From Serpentinimonas raichei (lineage in GTDB: Bacteria; Pseudomonadota; Gammaproteobacteria; Burkholderiales; Burkholderiaceae_C), in the NCBI RefSeq assembly GCF_000828895.1, contig NZ_AP014568.1, forward strand, positions 1,309,858 through 1,373,857: a stretch of DNA of 64,000 nt, in the 5' to 3' direction. Shown here one piece after another: positions 32,420 through 42,616 of the stretch. Numbering within the stretch: the first letter of the stretch is position 1; each line of letters starts with the position of its first letter. The position numbers and the translations under genes were made by a program. The notes beneath the pieces are model-generated. The model saw only the letters and a program-made list of their open reading frames with translations, searched no databases and had not been told where the DNA came from.

Positions 32420-32546
32420 GGGTTGGGGGCGGAGCGGGCAAGGGCGGGCGTGGTTTGGGGCACCGCAGATACAATCGGGCAAGTATATCGGCGCCGCCCC
32501 TGCGGCCACCGATTCCCGCATTCGAGCCCCAGCCCTGCCCGTTCAC

Positions 32547-33122
32547 ATGCCCTTTGCCCTTCCTGACCGCCCTTGGCGGCCGTTGCATCCGCCCCACGCC
32601 TGGCGCCTGTTGGCGGCCGCCCTGCTGGCGCTGCTGCTCGGGCTGGGCAGCGCACCCGCCTCGGCCCAAGATGCCCCCTACGACGCGGTGCAGCGCCAGA
32701 CCCAGGCCGGTGACTGGGCCGCCGCGCTGGCGCAGGCCGACGCCTGGCTGGCGCAGCACCCGGCCGATGCGCAAATGCGTTTTTTGCGCGCCGTAGCGTT
32801 GCAACGCCAAGGCCAGACCGAGGCCGCCCAAGCCGCCTTCACCGCCCTGACGCAAGAGCACCCGGAACTGCCCGAGCCGCACAACAACCTGGCGGTGCTG
32901 CACGCCGCTGCCGGTCGCTTGGCCGAAGCGCAACAGGCGCTCGAACAGGCGCTGCGCCTGCACCCGCACTACGCCATCGCGTGGCGCAACCTGGGCGATG
33001 TGCAGTTGCAGCGCGCGGCCGAGTCCTACCGCCGCGCCCTGCAGCACGCCCCGCACGCGGCTGGCCTGGCGCAGCGCCTGCAGACCGTCGAAGCCTTGCT
33101 GGCCCCGGCTGCGGCGCGCTAA
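32547..33122 (+). CDS. Exported tetratricopeptide-repeat protein
   Basis: This 191-residue protein has an N-terminal signal peptide (hydrophobic core LLAAALLALLLGLG, likely cleavage after ASA) and three to four TPR-like helix pairs from about 45 to 185 (for example PHNNLAVLHAAAGRLAEAQQALEQAL in part). It would be periplasmic. TPR proteins act as scaffolds, and no partner is evident. It heads the plus-strand run TPR-ppiA-ppiB and may assist periplasmic folding. It is divergent from cysS. The ATG at 32547 gives the best signal peptide. Confidence 0.82.
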   Translation: MPFALPDRPWRPLHPPHAWRLLAAALLALLLGLGSAPASAQDAPYDAVQRQTQAGDWAAALAQADAWLAQHPADAQMRFLRAVALQRQGQTEAAQAAFTALTQEHPELPEPHNNLAVLHAAAGRLAEAQQALEQALRLHPHYAIAWRNLGDVQLQRAAESYRRALQHAPHAAGLAQRLQTVEALLAPAAAR

Positions 33123-33172
33123 AACACAGCGCACCAGCCCCACACCAGCCCCCATACCCATAGGTCCACACC

Positions 33173-33796
33173 ATGCAACGCCGCCAACTCGCCCCCCTGC
33201 TGCTCGGCTCCGTCGCGCTGACCAGCGCCCTCTGGCTGGGCAGCGCCCATGCCCAGGCCCCTGCTGCCGCTCCCGCTGCGGCACCGGCCCCTGCCAGCGC
33301 CCCGCGCGTCACGCTGCAAACCAATCTGGGCACCATGGTGCTCGAACTCGACCCGGTGCGCGCACCGCTGACGGTGCAAAACTTCCTGCGCTACGTGCGC
33401 GAAGGCCATTACAACGGCACCGTGTTTCACCGCGTCATCCCCGGCTTCATGATCCAGGGCGGCGGTTTCACGGCCGACATGCAGCAAAAGCCCACCCGGC
33501 CCCCGATTGCGCTGGAGTCGCGCAACGGCCTGAGCAATTTGCGCGGCACGGTGGCCATGGCGCGCACCTCGGTGCCCGATTCGGCCACGGCCCAGTTCTT
33601 CATCAACACCGTGGACAACCCCTGGCTGGACCAACCGCGCTCGCCAGACGGGCACGGCTACGCGGTGTTTGGCCGCGTCGTCACGGGCCTGGACGTACTC
33701 GACCGCATCCGCGCCGTGCCCACCGGCCGCCAAGGCCCGCACAGCAACGTGCCACTGCAACCCGTCACCATCCTCAACGCCACTTTGGAGCAATAA
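33173..33796 (+). CDS. ppiA: Periplasmic cyclophilin-type peptidyl-prolyl isomerase
   Basis: The protein has 207 residues with a signal peptide (cleavage after SAHA, followed by an Ala/Pro linker). The cyclophilin domain carries the active-site [13 protein letters not shown] and the AQFFINT segment. It catalyses prolyl isomerisation in the periplasm. It lies four bases upstream of the cytoplasmic paralogue ppiB. The two share most core motifs, so a tandem duplication is likely. Confidence 0.95.
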   Translation: MQRRQLAPLLLGSVALTSALWLGSAHAQAPAAAPAAAPAPASAPRVTLQTNLGTMVLELDPVRAPLTVQNFLRYVREGHYNGTVFHRVIPGFMIQGGGFTADMQQKPTRPPIALESRNGLSNLRGTVAMARTSVPDSATAQFFINTVDNPWLDQPRSPDGHGYAVFGRVVTGLDVLDRIRAVPTGRQGPHSNVPLQPVTILNATLEQ

Positions 33797-33800
33797 CCCC

Positions 33801-34322
33801 ATGGCCAACCCGCAAGTTGAACTGCACATCGCCGGACGCGGCGTCATCACGATCGAGCTCGACGCCGAAAAAGCGCCCATATCGGCTGCCAACTTTCTCG
33901 CCTACGTGCGCAGCGGCCACTACGACGGCACCGTGTTTCACCGCGTGATCGACGGTTTCATGATCCAAGGCGGTGGTTTTGCCGTGGGCATGACGCAAAA
34001 ACCCACCCTCGACACGATCGAAAACGAGGCCAACAACGGCCTGAAAAACAAGCGCTACACGCTGGCCATGGCGCGCACCTCGGCCCCGCATTCGGCCTCG
34101 GCGCAGTTCTTCATCAACGTGGCCGACAATGGCTTTCTCGACCACACCGCGCCCACGGCGCAAGGCTGGGGTTATGCCGTATTTGGCAAGGTCATCGCTG
34201 GCACCGAGGTGGTGGATGCCATCCGCAGCGTAAAAACCGGGCGCAAGGGCTTTCACGACGACGTGCCGCAGGACGATGTGGTGCTGGAAAAAGCCGTGGA
34301 GCTGCAAGCCAGCGCAGCCTAA
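33801..34322 (+). CDS. ppiB: Cytoplasmic cyclophilin-type peptidyl-prolyl isomerase
   Basis: The protein has 173 residues and no signal peptide. The cyclophilin core shows [15 protein letters not shown] and [10 protein letters not shown]. It starts directly at the first strand ([10 protein letters not shown]), like PpiB. It is co-transcribed with ppiA and about 90 bases upstream of lpxH, the same order as in many Burkholderiales. E. coli has cysS-ppiB-lpxH in proximity, so the cysS/ppi/lpxH association is old. Confidence 0.96.
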   Translation: MANPQVELHIAGRGVITIELDAEKAPISAANFLAYVRSGHYDGTVFHRVIDGFMIQGGGFAVGMTQKPTLDTIENEANNGLKNKRYTLAMARTSAPHSASAQFFINVADNGFLDHTAPTAQGWGYAVFGKVIAGTEVVDAIRSVKTGRKGFHDDVPQDDVVLEKAVELQASAA

Positions 34323-34415
34323 AGCGGTCTGTTGAAGCGGGGGGTCTGCCAATGCAAAGCCGCACTGCGTTGCGCCCCGTTCTTTGCCTCCCCTGATACG
34401 CTCAACCCTGCGACC

Positions 34416-35312
34416 ATGAACCAAGCCACCGTGCCCACGGCGCACCCGCAAGCCCTGCCCGAACCCGACCTCGTCTGCTCCGCCCCGGGCTGGGAGCGGG
34501 TCGAGTTCATCTCTGACCTGCACCTGCGCCCCGAAGACCCCGCCACCGTGTCGGCTTGGCTGCGCTACCTGGAGCACGGCCGCTTCGACGCCCTGTTCAT
34601 ACTGGGCGACCTGTTCGAGCTCTGGTTTGGCGACGACATGCTGCAGCGCCCGCCCGAAGCTCCCGGCAGCGAGCTGTTGCAGCGCAGCATCCAGGCGCTG
34701 CAAAGCGCCAGTGCGCGCGCCCCGGTCTATCTGATGCACGGCAACCGCGACTTTCTGCTCGGCAGCGCCTTTGCCCAGCACAGCGGCGTGCGCCTGATCA
34801 GCGACCCCTGCGTACTCGAATTCGCCGGGCAGCGCTGGCTGCTCAGCCACGGCGACGCCTGGTGCCTAGAAGACCGCAGCTACCAGACCTTTCGCCAGAT
34901 GGTGCGCGCCCCGGCCTGGCAGCAGGGCTTTCTGGCGCGCCCGCTGCCCGAGCGCGAGGCGCTGGCGCGCATGGCGCGCCACGCCAGCGAAAGCCAAAGA
35001 AGCGCCGGCAACACCGCAGCGACCAGCGCGCCCGACGCCCCCGACTACGGCGACGTGGATGCCGCCACCGCCTGCCAGTGGCTGCGCGCCACCGGCTGCC
35101 AGACCCTGATCCACGGCCACACGCACCGCCCCGGCCAGCACGATCTGGGCGCTGGCTTGCAGCGCCTAGTGCTGAGCGACTGGTGCGGCCTGAGCCAGCC
35201 ACCGCGGCGCGAGGTGCTGCGGCTCGATCGCCAAGGCCAGGTCCACCGCCTCAGCCCCGAGCAAGCGGCCGCGCCCACACCCGCCGCGCAGGCCCCCGTG
35301 CCAGCGGCATGA
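34416..35312 (+). CDS. lpxH: UDP-2,3-diacylglucosamine diphosphatase
   Basis: This 298-residue calcineurin-like phosphoesterase of lipid A synthesis works at the inner membrane and yields lipid X. Metal-binding motifs are intact: SDLHL, GDLFELW, GNRDF, SHGDAW and HGHTHRP. It is longer than E. coli LpxH (240) because of a 20-residue N-terminus, an insertion rich in Ser/Ala near 195-215 and an Ala/Pro C-terminal tail. The ATG at 34416 is chosen. An in-frame start at 34332 adds a cysteine-rich stretch unlike the family. Confidence 0.94.
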   Translation: MNQATVPTAHPQALPEPDLVCSAPGWERVEFISDLHLRPEDPATVSAWLRYLEHGRFDALFILGDLFELWFGDDMLQRPPEAPGSELLQRSIQALQSASARAPVYLMHGNRDFLLGSAFAQHSGVRLISDPCVLEFAGQRWLLSHGDAWCLEDRSYQTFRQMVRAPAWQQGFLARPLPEREALARMARHASESQRSAGNTAATSAPDAPDYGDVDAATACQWLRATGCQTLIHGHTHRPGQHDLGAGLQRLVLSDWCGLSQPPRREVLRLDRQGQVHRLSPEQAAAPTPAAQAPVPAA

Positions 35313-36193
35313 GCCCGGCCCCGCGCTGGCTGCGCGTGCTGCGCCACAGCCGCTGGGTCCGCACACTCACACGTTGGTTGGGCGGTGCGCCACCCATTCC
35401 ATCTGGCCTGTGGCGGCGTGTATTGCAAGCACAGCCCTTCCTGCAGCACCTCGAGCCGGCGCAACGGGAGCGCTTGCAGCTTTTGTGCCGCCATTTTCTG
35501 GCGCAAAAAACCTTTAGCGGCGCCAACGGCCTGCAGATCAACGACGAAATGGCGCTGCAGATTGCCACCCAAGCCTGCCTGCCCTGGATCCACTGGGGGC
35601 TGGCGGGGCTGGACTGGTACCGGGGTTTTGCCGGCATCGTGGTGCATCCGGATGAAGTCTGGGCGCAGCGTGAAGAAACCGACGCAGCCGGCGTGGTGCA
35701 CCGCTGGCGCGAGGCGCTGGCCGGCGAAGCCATGCACGGCGGGCCGCTGATGCTGGCCTGGTCGCACGTGCGCGCCGCCAACGACAAGGTTCAGCACGGC
35801 CACAACCTGGTGATCCACGAATTCGCGCACCAGATCGACATGCGCCACAAATCGCGCCACCAGGCCGCCGACGGCTGCCCGCAGTTGCCGCGTGGCTTTC
35901 TGGGGCTGGAGCCGCGCGCCGCCGCGCAGCACTGGCAACAGGTCTGGAGCCAGCAATACCGCCACTTTGTGCGCCAGGTGCAAATGGCCGAGCGCTTCGG
36001 TGCCCACCTGCCCTGGCTCGACGCCTACGGCGCCACCGATGCGGCCGAGTTCTTCGCCGTCGCCTGCGAGGCCTATACGGTGCAGCGGGCGCGCTTCGGG
36101 GCCGAATTCCCGGCTTTGTTGCCGCTGCTCGATGCTTTTTTTCGGCATCCGGCGGCGGCGGGGTTGGCGCCACCAGCCCGCGCTTGCGCCTAG
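35309..36193 (+). CDS. mtfA: MtfA-type zinc metallopeptidase (M90)
   Basis: This 294-residue protein has a typical HExxH zinc site in VIHEFAHQID and a downstream FFAVACEAY segment that supplies the third ligand Glu. In E. coli MtfA binds the glucose repressor Mlc and relieves ptsG repression. In betaproteobacteria lacking that circuit the target is unknown. It overlaps the lpxH stop by four bases (ATGA). The gene is convergent with the DUF349 gene. Confidence 0.92.
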   Translation: MSPAPRWLRVLRHSRWVRTLTRWLGGAPPIPSGLWRRVLQAQPFLQHLEPAQRERLQLLCRHFLAQKTFSGANGLQINDEMALQIATQACLPWIHWGLAGLDWYRGFAGIVVHPDEVWAQREETDAAGVVHRWREALAGEAMHGGPLMLAWSHVRAANDKVQHGHNLVIHEFAHQIDMRHKSRHQAADGCPQLPRGFLGLEPRAAAQHWQQVWSQQYRHFVRQVQMAERFGAHLPWLDAYGATDAAEFFAVACEAYTVQRARFGAEFPALLPLLDAFFRHPAAAGLAPPARACA

Positions 36194-36270
36194 GCTTTCA
36201 GGACACCGGTAGCGGCGGCCTAGGGCACGCGCGGCTCAGCCCTCCCGGTGCCGGGGGGCAGATCCCGGGC

Positions 36271-39042
36271 TCAACGCCGCAGCAGCACCTTGAGCACCGC
36301 CTGCAAGCGCTCGGCGGCGGCGGCATCAAAGGGGCTGGCCAGCACCTGGGCCACGTCTTGGGCCCAGGTTTGCGCCGGGGCCGGGTCGTGGCGGCGCGTG
36401 AGCAGTTGCAGTTGCAGGGCGCGTCGCGCTTCGAGGTGCGCGGCCGGGGTGGGCAGTTCGGCCGCCATTTCGAGCCGCAGCAGGTGCGTGCTGCGCGCGG
36501 CCTCGGCTGCGGGTGCGGGGGCTTTGCCCAAGGCGCTGGCCCAAGCAGAGCGCGCCGCAGCCGCCGCCTTGCCGCCCAAGGCTTGGGCGCTGGGCACGGC
36601 CTCGGGGTTGCGCTGCTGCCAAGCGCCGAGCAAGCCCATCAACGCTTCGCCGTGGGCCTGGGTGGCGAGTTTTTTGAGTGCCAGCTCGGCCTGCTCCAGC
36701 GCCTGGCGCTGGGCCCGGAACGCGGCATCGCCCAAGCGCGGGCCGCGCTCTTCGCGCTCGCTGCGCCAGTCTGGGCGCTCGCCGCCGCGCTCGCCGCCGC
36801 GTTGTGGGCGCGCATCGCCGAAGCCGCCATCGCGTGGGCGGCGGTCGTCGCGGCCCGCACCCGGGCGGCCGGATTGCGGCTGCGCCCGCGCCATGCCGGG
36901 CCGGTCGTCGCCTCGCATGGCCACCAGCTTGCGTGGGGCGGCGGCGGCCGCAGCTGGGGCTGCTGGGGCTTTGCCCGCGGCCTCGGAGGGTGTGGCGGTG
37001 GTATCGGGTTCGGTGATGCTGGTGACCGAGTCGGCGTTCGAATCCGGGTTGGCTCCAGCGTCCGCACTGGCTTCGGAACTGGCTTCGGCCACGGCAGCAT
37101 CTGGCGCAGCAGCATCTGGCTTGGCCGCCTTGGGCGGCACGGCAGGCGGGGTTTGCCCGCGCAAACAGGCTTGCAGGGCCTCGCTGGCGGCGCGGATGCG
37201 CTGCGCATCGCCCGCCGCACAGGCGGCTTCCAGTGCCTGCGCGGCTTGCAGCACCGCCTGATCGTGGGCGCCCAGCGAGGCGGAAACCTGCTCGCGCTCG
37301 GCCGTCTTGCGCTCAAAAGCGGCGTCGATGGGCTGGCGAAACGCCTCCCAGAGTTTTTGTTCCAGGCGCCGATCCAGCGGCACCGCTTGCGCTTCCTGTT
37401 GCCAGCGCTGTTGCAAGGCCTTCACGGCGTCGATGCGCAGCGGCACCACTTGAGCCAGGGCCTGCGCCTCGGCAATCAAGGCCTGACGGCGCTGCACGCT
37501 CTGATCTTGCGCCGCTTCTAGGCGCGCATGGGCTTGGCTGATGGCCGCTTTCCAGAGCGGTTGCAGCTCGGCAAACAGCTTTTCGCTCAGGTGGCCGCTC
37601 TGGCGCCAGCGCTCGGCATAGGCATGCAGGTCGCGCAGTTGCAGCTTCCAGTCGGTGTGGGTGGCATGCGCCGCCGCCCAAGCCTGCACTTCTTCGATCA
37701 GCGCCAGGCGCTGGGCCCGGCTGGCCTGGTTTTGCTGCTTGAGTTGCTCCAGCCACGCTTCAACCTGTTTGTGCGCCTCGTTGCAGGCTTCGTCGAATTT
37801 TTTCCAAAGGGCTTGGTTGGGTGCCCCCCCTTGATCGGTGGCTTTCCATTGTTCGCGCAACTGGCGCAGCGCCTCTTGCACCTTGCGCCCACCCAAACGC
37901 TGCCCCTCAGGGGCGAGGTTGAGCGCCACCGCCTTGGCCAGCAGTTCTTCGCGCAACTGGTCGGCGCGCCAGCGTTGCCAGCCTTCGAGTTCGCTGCTGC
38001 TGACCAGCGCCGCCTGGGCCTCGGCCTCGAGGGCGGGCGGGATGTGGCGAGCATGGTCTTTGAGCAGCTGGCGCAAAGCAGCGGCAGCCTTGGGTGCCGT
38101 TTTGCTGTGCCCTTGTGCCAACTCTTGCTGCAACGCGGCCACAGCCGCAGCCACAGCCAAGCTGGCCTGTTGCTGCCGACCCGATTGCTCGAGCGCATCG
38201 ACGGCAGGTGGCGTGGCCTCACCCCGCAGGGCGCGCAATTCGTCGGCCCAAACCGGTACCGCTGGCAGGGCCACCTGCGCGTCGCTTGCAGCGGCCAGGG
38301 CTTGAGCGAGCGCGGCGTCAAAGGCTTCCCAGACCAGGTGCAACTGGTTGCGCGAGGTGTCGAGCTGCAAGGCGTATTTGGGTTCGAGGCTTTCCCAGAC
38401 CGGGTCGGCTGACAGCCCGCTGGCATGATGGGTCCAGGCCGCCACGTCGGTGCGCAAGGGCTCGCGCTGGGCCTGCGCCTCGGCCAGTGCCTTGGTCGAG
38501 AGCAACTCGATGCGCTGCGCCAGCATGACGGCGGCTTCGCGCTGCACCTGCACCTGGTGCTGCAGGTCTTCGAGCGCTTTCATGCGCTCACTCAAAGCCA
38601 GCCGCAAGCCCGCCAGCGGCTCGCGCGACAGCGGCGCCCCGGCCTTGGCGGCATCGCGCTGCCAGCCCATGGCGTCGGCCAGATTCAGGCGCGGCTGGGC
38701 CAGCAGGGCCTTGGCCTTGGCCGCCCACTCTTCGGCAATGGCATCTTGCGCCTTGGTGCGCTTGAGCTCGTCGAGTTTGTCCTTGAGCGCTTTGGCCGCC
38801 CCTTTGTCGCGGTGCGAGAATTCGCGAAAAACCTCGGTCATTTGTTCGAGGCTGGGCTCGCTGGCCAGCCATTCGCGCAAGCGGGCGGCGCGCTCGCCAG
38901 AGGTCGGCGCCTTGAAGGCGCCTCCGGTCAGGGCGTCGAGTTGCGACAGATCGGCGGTGGGTTGGGCGGACTTGACAGAGGCGTTCACGGCTTCGGGGGT
39001 AGGCAAGGCAACCCGGCTCCCATAGGAGGCAAACGGGTACAT
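36271..39042 (-). CDS. DUF349 repeat protein of 923 residues
   Basis: This very large, mostly helical protein carries several DUF349 repeats in its middle (about residues 340-600), each built around a W-K/R-x2 core (for example EQWKATDQG, LWKKFDEACN, LWKAAISQAH). The N-terminal third is coiled-coil-like. A disordered acidic, then Arg/Gly-rich segment lies at about 640-770 (SDPxT-rich, then GGERGGERPDWRSER), followed by a helical C-terminus. DUF349 proteins are widespread but uncharacterised. Association with nucleic acid is inferred from the Arg/Gly stretch. The start at 39042 is the first ATG, and a later start is possible. Confidence 0.8.
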   Translation of the reverse strand: MYPFASYGSRVALPTPEAVNASVKSAQPTADLSQLDALTGGAFKAPTSGERAARLREWLASEPSLEQMTEVFREFSHRDKGAAKALKDKLDELKRTKAQDAIAEEWAAKAKALLAQPRLNLADAMGWQRDAAKAGAPLSREPLAGLRLALSERMKALEDLQHQVQVQREAAVMLAQRIELLSTKALAEAQAQREPLRTDVAAWTHHASGLSADPVWESLEPKYALQLDTSRNQLHLVWEAFDAALAQALAAASDAQVALPAVPVWADELRALRGEATPPAVDALEQSGRQQQASLAVAAAVAALQQELAQGHSKTAPKAAAALRQLLKDHARHIPPALEAEAQAALVSSSELEGWQRWRADQLREELLAKAVALNLAPEGQRLGGRKVQEALRQLREQWKATDQGGAPNQALWKKFDEACNEAHKQVEAWLEQLKQQNQASRAQRLALIEEVQAWAAAHATHTDWKLQLRDLHAYAERWRQSGHLSEKLFAELQPLWKAAISQAHARLEAAQDQSVQRRQALIAEAQALAQVVPLRIDAVKALQQRWQQEAQAVPLDRRLEQKLWEAFRQPIDAAFERKTAEREQVSASLGAHDQAVLQAAQALEAACAAGDAQRIRAASEALQACLRGQTPPAVPPKAAKPDAAAPDAAVAEASSEASADAGANPDSNADSVTSITEPDTTATPSEAAGKAPAAPAAAAAAPRKLVAMRGDDRPGMARAQPQSGRPGAGRDDRRPRDGGFGDARPQRGGERGGERPDWRSEREERGPRLGDAAFRAQRQALEQAELALKKLATQAHGEALMGLLGAWQQRNPEAVPSAQALGGKAAAAARSAWASALGKAPAPAAEAARSTHLLRLEMAAELPTPAAHLEARRALQLQLLTRRHDPAPAQTWAQDVAQVLASPFDAAAAERLQAVLKVLLRR

Positions 39043-39218
39043 CGGGTTGATCGGGATGAATAAAAATCAGCTGCCTATTGTCGCCGCATTCGCAGCCCAA
39101 ATGGGCTGTGGCTGCCCGCAATTCGGTTTTGCCTGCACCCCGACCCCCGATTTGCAACAGCGGGGGGCGCAAACACGGCCCGCGAGCGGCAAAAAAACCG
39201 TGCTTTGGGTCTCAGGCC

Positions 39219-39881
39219 TCAACCCGCCCACAAATCCAGGGGTGGATCGTGCACCACGGCCTTCAGGATGTCGGTGCGGGTGACGAAACCCTCTACCCGG
39301 CCCTCGCCATCGACCACCGGCAGGCCTTGCAAACCGGTATCGAGCAGCACCAGCGCCAAGCGGCGCAGCTCCACTTCGGCGCTGACCGCAGGCACGGGGC
39401 TGAGCATGACTTGCGTCAGGGGCTGCGCCATCAGGGCCTGCCAGACCAGGGCGTGCCCGTCGGGGGTGGGCAAGCGCTCGGGCTGCATCAGTTCGGCACG
39501 CGACAGCAGCCCGATCACCAGCCCATCGCGGCCCAGCACCGGGGCCTGGCCAACGCCGCGCTGATACAAGACCCACCAGCCTTGGCGCACCGTCATGTCG
39601 TGCGAGAGCGTCACCGGGTTGCGGCTCATGACATCGGCCACGCTGCGCAAGGGCCGTCTGGCCAGCGGCGCCCGCTGCAACTGGCTGTAGGCGCTCAGGG
39701 CGTGGGCACTGCCTCGGTGCTCGGCATCGGGTGGGGTGCCGGTTTCGGGCACTTGCAGCGGGCGGTCGAACTCGGGCTCGAGCGCGCGCGTGCGCGCACT
39801 GCGCAAGGTGGGTACGACGCGGCGCAAATCCTCCGCCAAGCCGCGGTACATGAGCCCAGATGTGCCGTAAATCGCAAACAT
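39219..39881 (-). CDS. CBS-domain pair protein
   Basis: The protein has 220 residues. An N-terminal 75-residue segment has no known domain, then a tandem CBS pair runs from about 80 to 215 (DVMSRNPVTLSHDMTVRQG and QVMLSPVPAVSAEVELRRL in part, ending GFVTRTDILKAVV). Such stand-alone CBS pairs bind adenosine nucleotides and act as energy sensors of partner proteins. The partner here is unknown. It is 118 bases downstream of hemW on the same strand. The ATG at 39881 is preferred over 39905. Confidence 0.85.
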   Translation of the reverse strand: MFAIYGTSGLMYRGLAEDLRRVVPTLRSARTRALEPEFDRPLQVPETGTPPDAEHRGSAHALSAYSQLQRAPLARRPLRSVADVMSRNPVTLSHDMTVRQGWWVLYQRGVGQAPVLGRDGLVIGLLSRAELMQPERLPTPDGHALVWQALMAQPLTQVMLSPVPAVSAEVELRRLALVLLDTGLQGLPVVDGEGRVEGFVTRTDILKAVVHDPPLDLWAG

Positions 39882-39999
39882 GATGCACCCCTCGTTCAGA
39901 CGCAACCCTGTGCATTATGGCGGCATACCAGGTGCCACGGCCAAAAACCAGGCGCCAGCGCACGGCAGCAGCGCGACGGCCGCCGTCAGGGCGAAAACA

Positions 40000-41196
40000 T
40001 CAGGGCAAAAACAGGGCTTGCAGGTCGTTGAGAAAATCAAAACCGCGTGCGCTGGGCCGGATGCGCCAGGCGTCGCGCTCGATCCAGCCCTTGGCCTCGG
40101 CCTCGGCCAATGGGGCCTGGATGGCAGCCAGCGGCAGGCCGGTGCGGGCACCAAAATCGGCCACCGCAAAGCCCTCGCGCAAGCGCAGCGCGTTGAGCAT
40201 GAATTCAAACGGCAATTCGCTGGCGGGCACTTCGTTTTCGCTGGCAACCGGCTGGCCCTGCAAGGCCTGCTCCATGTAGCGCTGCGGGTCGCGCCAGCGC
40301 ACCTGGCGCAGCACGCGCTGCGCGAAACTGAGCTTGCCGTGCGCCCCCGCCCCTATGCCCAGGTAGTCGCCAAAGCGCCAGTAGTTCAGGTTGTGGCGGC
40401 ACTGGTGTTCGGCCCGGGCGTAGGCCGACACCTCGTAGCGCTGCAGCCCGGCGCTGGCGCAGCGGGCGCCGATGGCATCGAGCATGTCCCAGGCGCTGTC
40501 TTGGTCGGGCAAATGCGGCGGCGGATGCTTGGCAAAGGCGGTGTTGGGCTCGAGCGTGAGGTGGTAGAGCGACAGGTGCGGGGGCGCATAGTCCAAGGCG
40601 CGCTCCAGGTCCTGCTGCAAATCGGCCAGCGTCTGGCCCGGCAGCGCATACATCAGGTCGAGGTTGAAGGTTGGGAAGTGCTGCGCCGCCTCTTGCACCG
40701 CCGCGTGTGCCTGGGCGGCGTCGTGCACCCGGCCCAAGGCGTGCAAAAAGCGGTCGTCGAAGGATTGCACGCCCACGCTCAGGCGCGTCACGCCCACGGC
40801 GCGGTAGGCAGCAAAGCGCTGGCGCTCGAAGCTGCCGGGGTTGGCCTCGAGCGTGATTTCGGCATCGGGCAGCAGCGGCAGCAAGGCGCGCAGGTCGGAC
40901 AACAAACGCTCCAGTGCCTCGGGCGGCAGCAGGCTGGGGGTGCCGCCGCCGATGAAGACGCTGTGCACGTTACGCCCCCACACCAGCGGCAGACTGGCTT
41001 CGAGGTCGGCGCGCAGCGCTTGCAGATAGCGCTCCCAGGGCGGGGGCGCAGCGCCTTGCAGGGCATGCGAATTGAAGTCGCAGTAGGGGCATTTTTTCAG
41101 GCACCACGGCAGGTGCACATACAAGGCCAGTGGCGGCAGGCTGGTGAGCTGGATGCGGCCGGGGCGCTCCAGGCGCACGGTCTGGACCGCGCTCAC
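40000..41196 (-). CDS. hemW: Radical SAM protein HemW (haem chaperone)
   Basis: This 398-residue radical-SAM protein has the cluster motif Cys32, Cys36 and Cys39 (CLKKCPYC). The GGGTPS segment and the C-terminal HemN-like domain are present. The extra N-terminal cysteine of true HemN is absent, so it is HemW, which binds haem and delivers it to respiratory proteins. The GTG start at 41196 overlaps the rdgB stop (GTGA). It is the fifth gene of the kinase-phosphatase-rph-rdgB-hemW run. Confidence 0.94.
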   Translation of the reverse strand: MSAVQTVRLERPGRIQLTSLPPLALYVHLPWCLKKCPYCDFNSHALQGAAPPPWERYLQALRADLEASLPLVWGRNVHSVFIGGGTPSLLPPEALERLLSDLRALLPLLPDAEITLEANPGSFERQRFAAYRAVGVTRLSVGVQSFDDRFLHALGRVHDAAQAHAAVQEAAQHFPTFNLDLMYALPGQTLADLQQDLERALDYAPPHLSLYHLTLEPNTAFAKHPPPHLPDQDSAWDMLDAIGARCASAGLQRYEVSAYARAEHQCRHNLNYWRFGDYLGIGAGAHGKLSFAQRVLRQVRWRDPQRYMEQALQGQPVASENEVPASELPFEFMLNALRLREGFAVADFGARTGLPLAAIQAPLAEAEAKGWIERDAWRIRPSARGFDFLNDLQALFLP

Positions 41197-41818
41197 GACT
41201 CGCCCGCCCAAGGTAGCCAGCGCTGGCGCATCAGCTCCAGCAGGGCGCGCGCCGCTTGGCCGCGGTGGCTGAGGCTGTTTTTGAGCGCGGGCGGCAACTG
41301 GGCGCAGGTTTGCCCGTATTCGGGCAGGTAGAGCACCGGGTCGAAGCCAAATCCGTGCGTTCCGGTGGCTTCGGTGGCAATCAGGCCATGCAGGCGCCCG
41401 CTGGCCACCAGGGGCTCGGGGTCGTCGGGTGAGCGCAGCGCCACCAGGGTGCTGACTAGGGCGGCGCGCCGGTTGCTCTGGCCCTGCATCTGCTCCAGCA
41501 GGGCGCGCACGTTGTGGGTGTCGCCCTTGGGGTAGCCAAAGCGGGTCGCGTAGAAGGCGGTGTCCACCCCCGGCTGGCCACCAAAGGCCTCGACGCACAG
41601 CCCGGCGTCGTCGGCCAGCGCGGGCAGGCCGCTGGCGGCGCTGGCGTGGCGCGCCTTGGCCAAGGCGTTTTCCACGAAGGTGCGGTGCGGTTCATCGGCC
41701 TCGGCAATGCCCAACTCGGACTGGCTCAGCAGCCGCACGCCCAAAGGCTGCAGCAGGGCTTGCAGTTCGGCCAGTTTGCCGGCGTTGTGGGTCGCCAGCA
41801 CCAGGGTCAGCGCCGGCT

Positions 41819-41822
<4 letters not shown>
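41193..41822 (-). CDS. rdgB: XTP/dITP diphosphohydrolase (Ham1/RdgB)
   Basis: This 209-residue house-cleaning enzyme hydrolyses ITP, dITP and XTP to prevent their incorporation. The N-terminus ([15 protein letters not shown]) is the nucleotide loop, ADDAGLCV holds the catalytic Asp, and GFGFDPVLY and SHRGQA complete the site. The GTG start at 41822 overlaps the rph stop as GTGA. The hemW start overlaps its own stop in the same way. Confidence 0.96.
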
Positions 41823-42598
<776 letters not shown>

Positions 42599-42616
42599 GT
42601 GAAATTGGCTCAGGTA

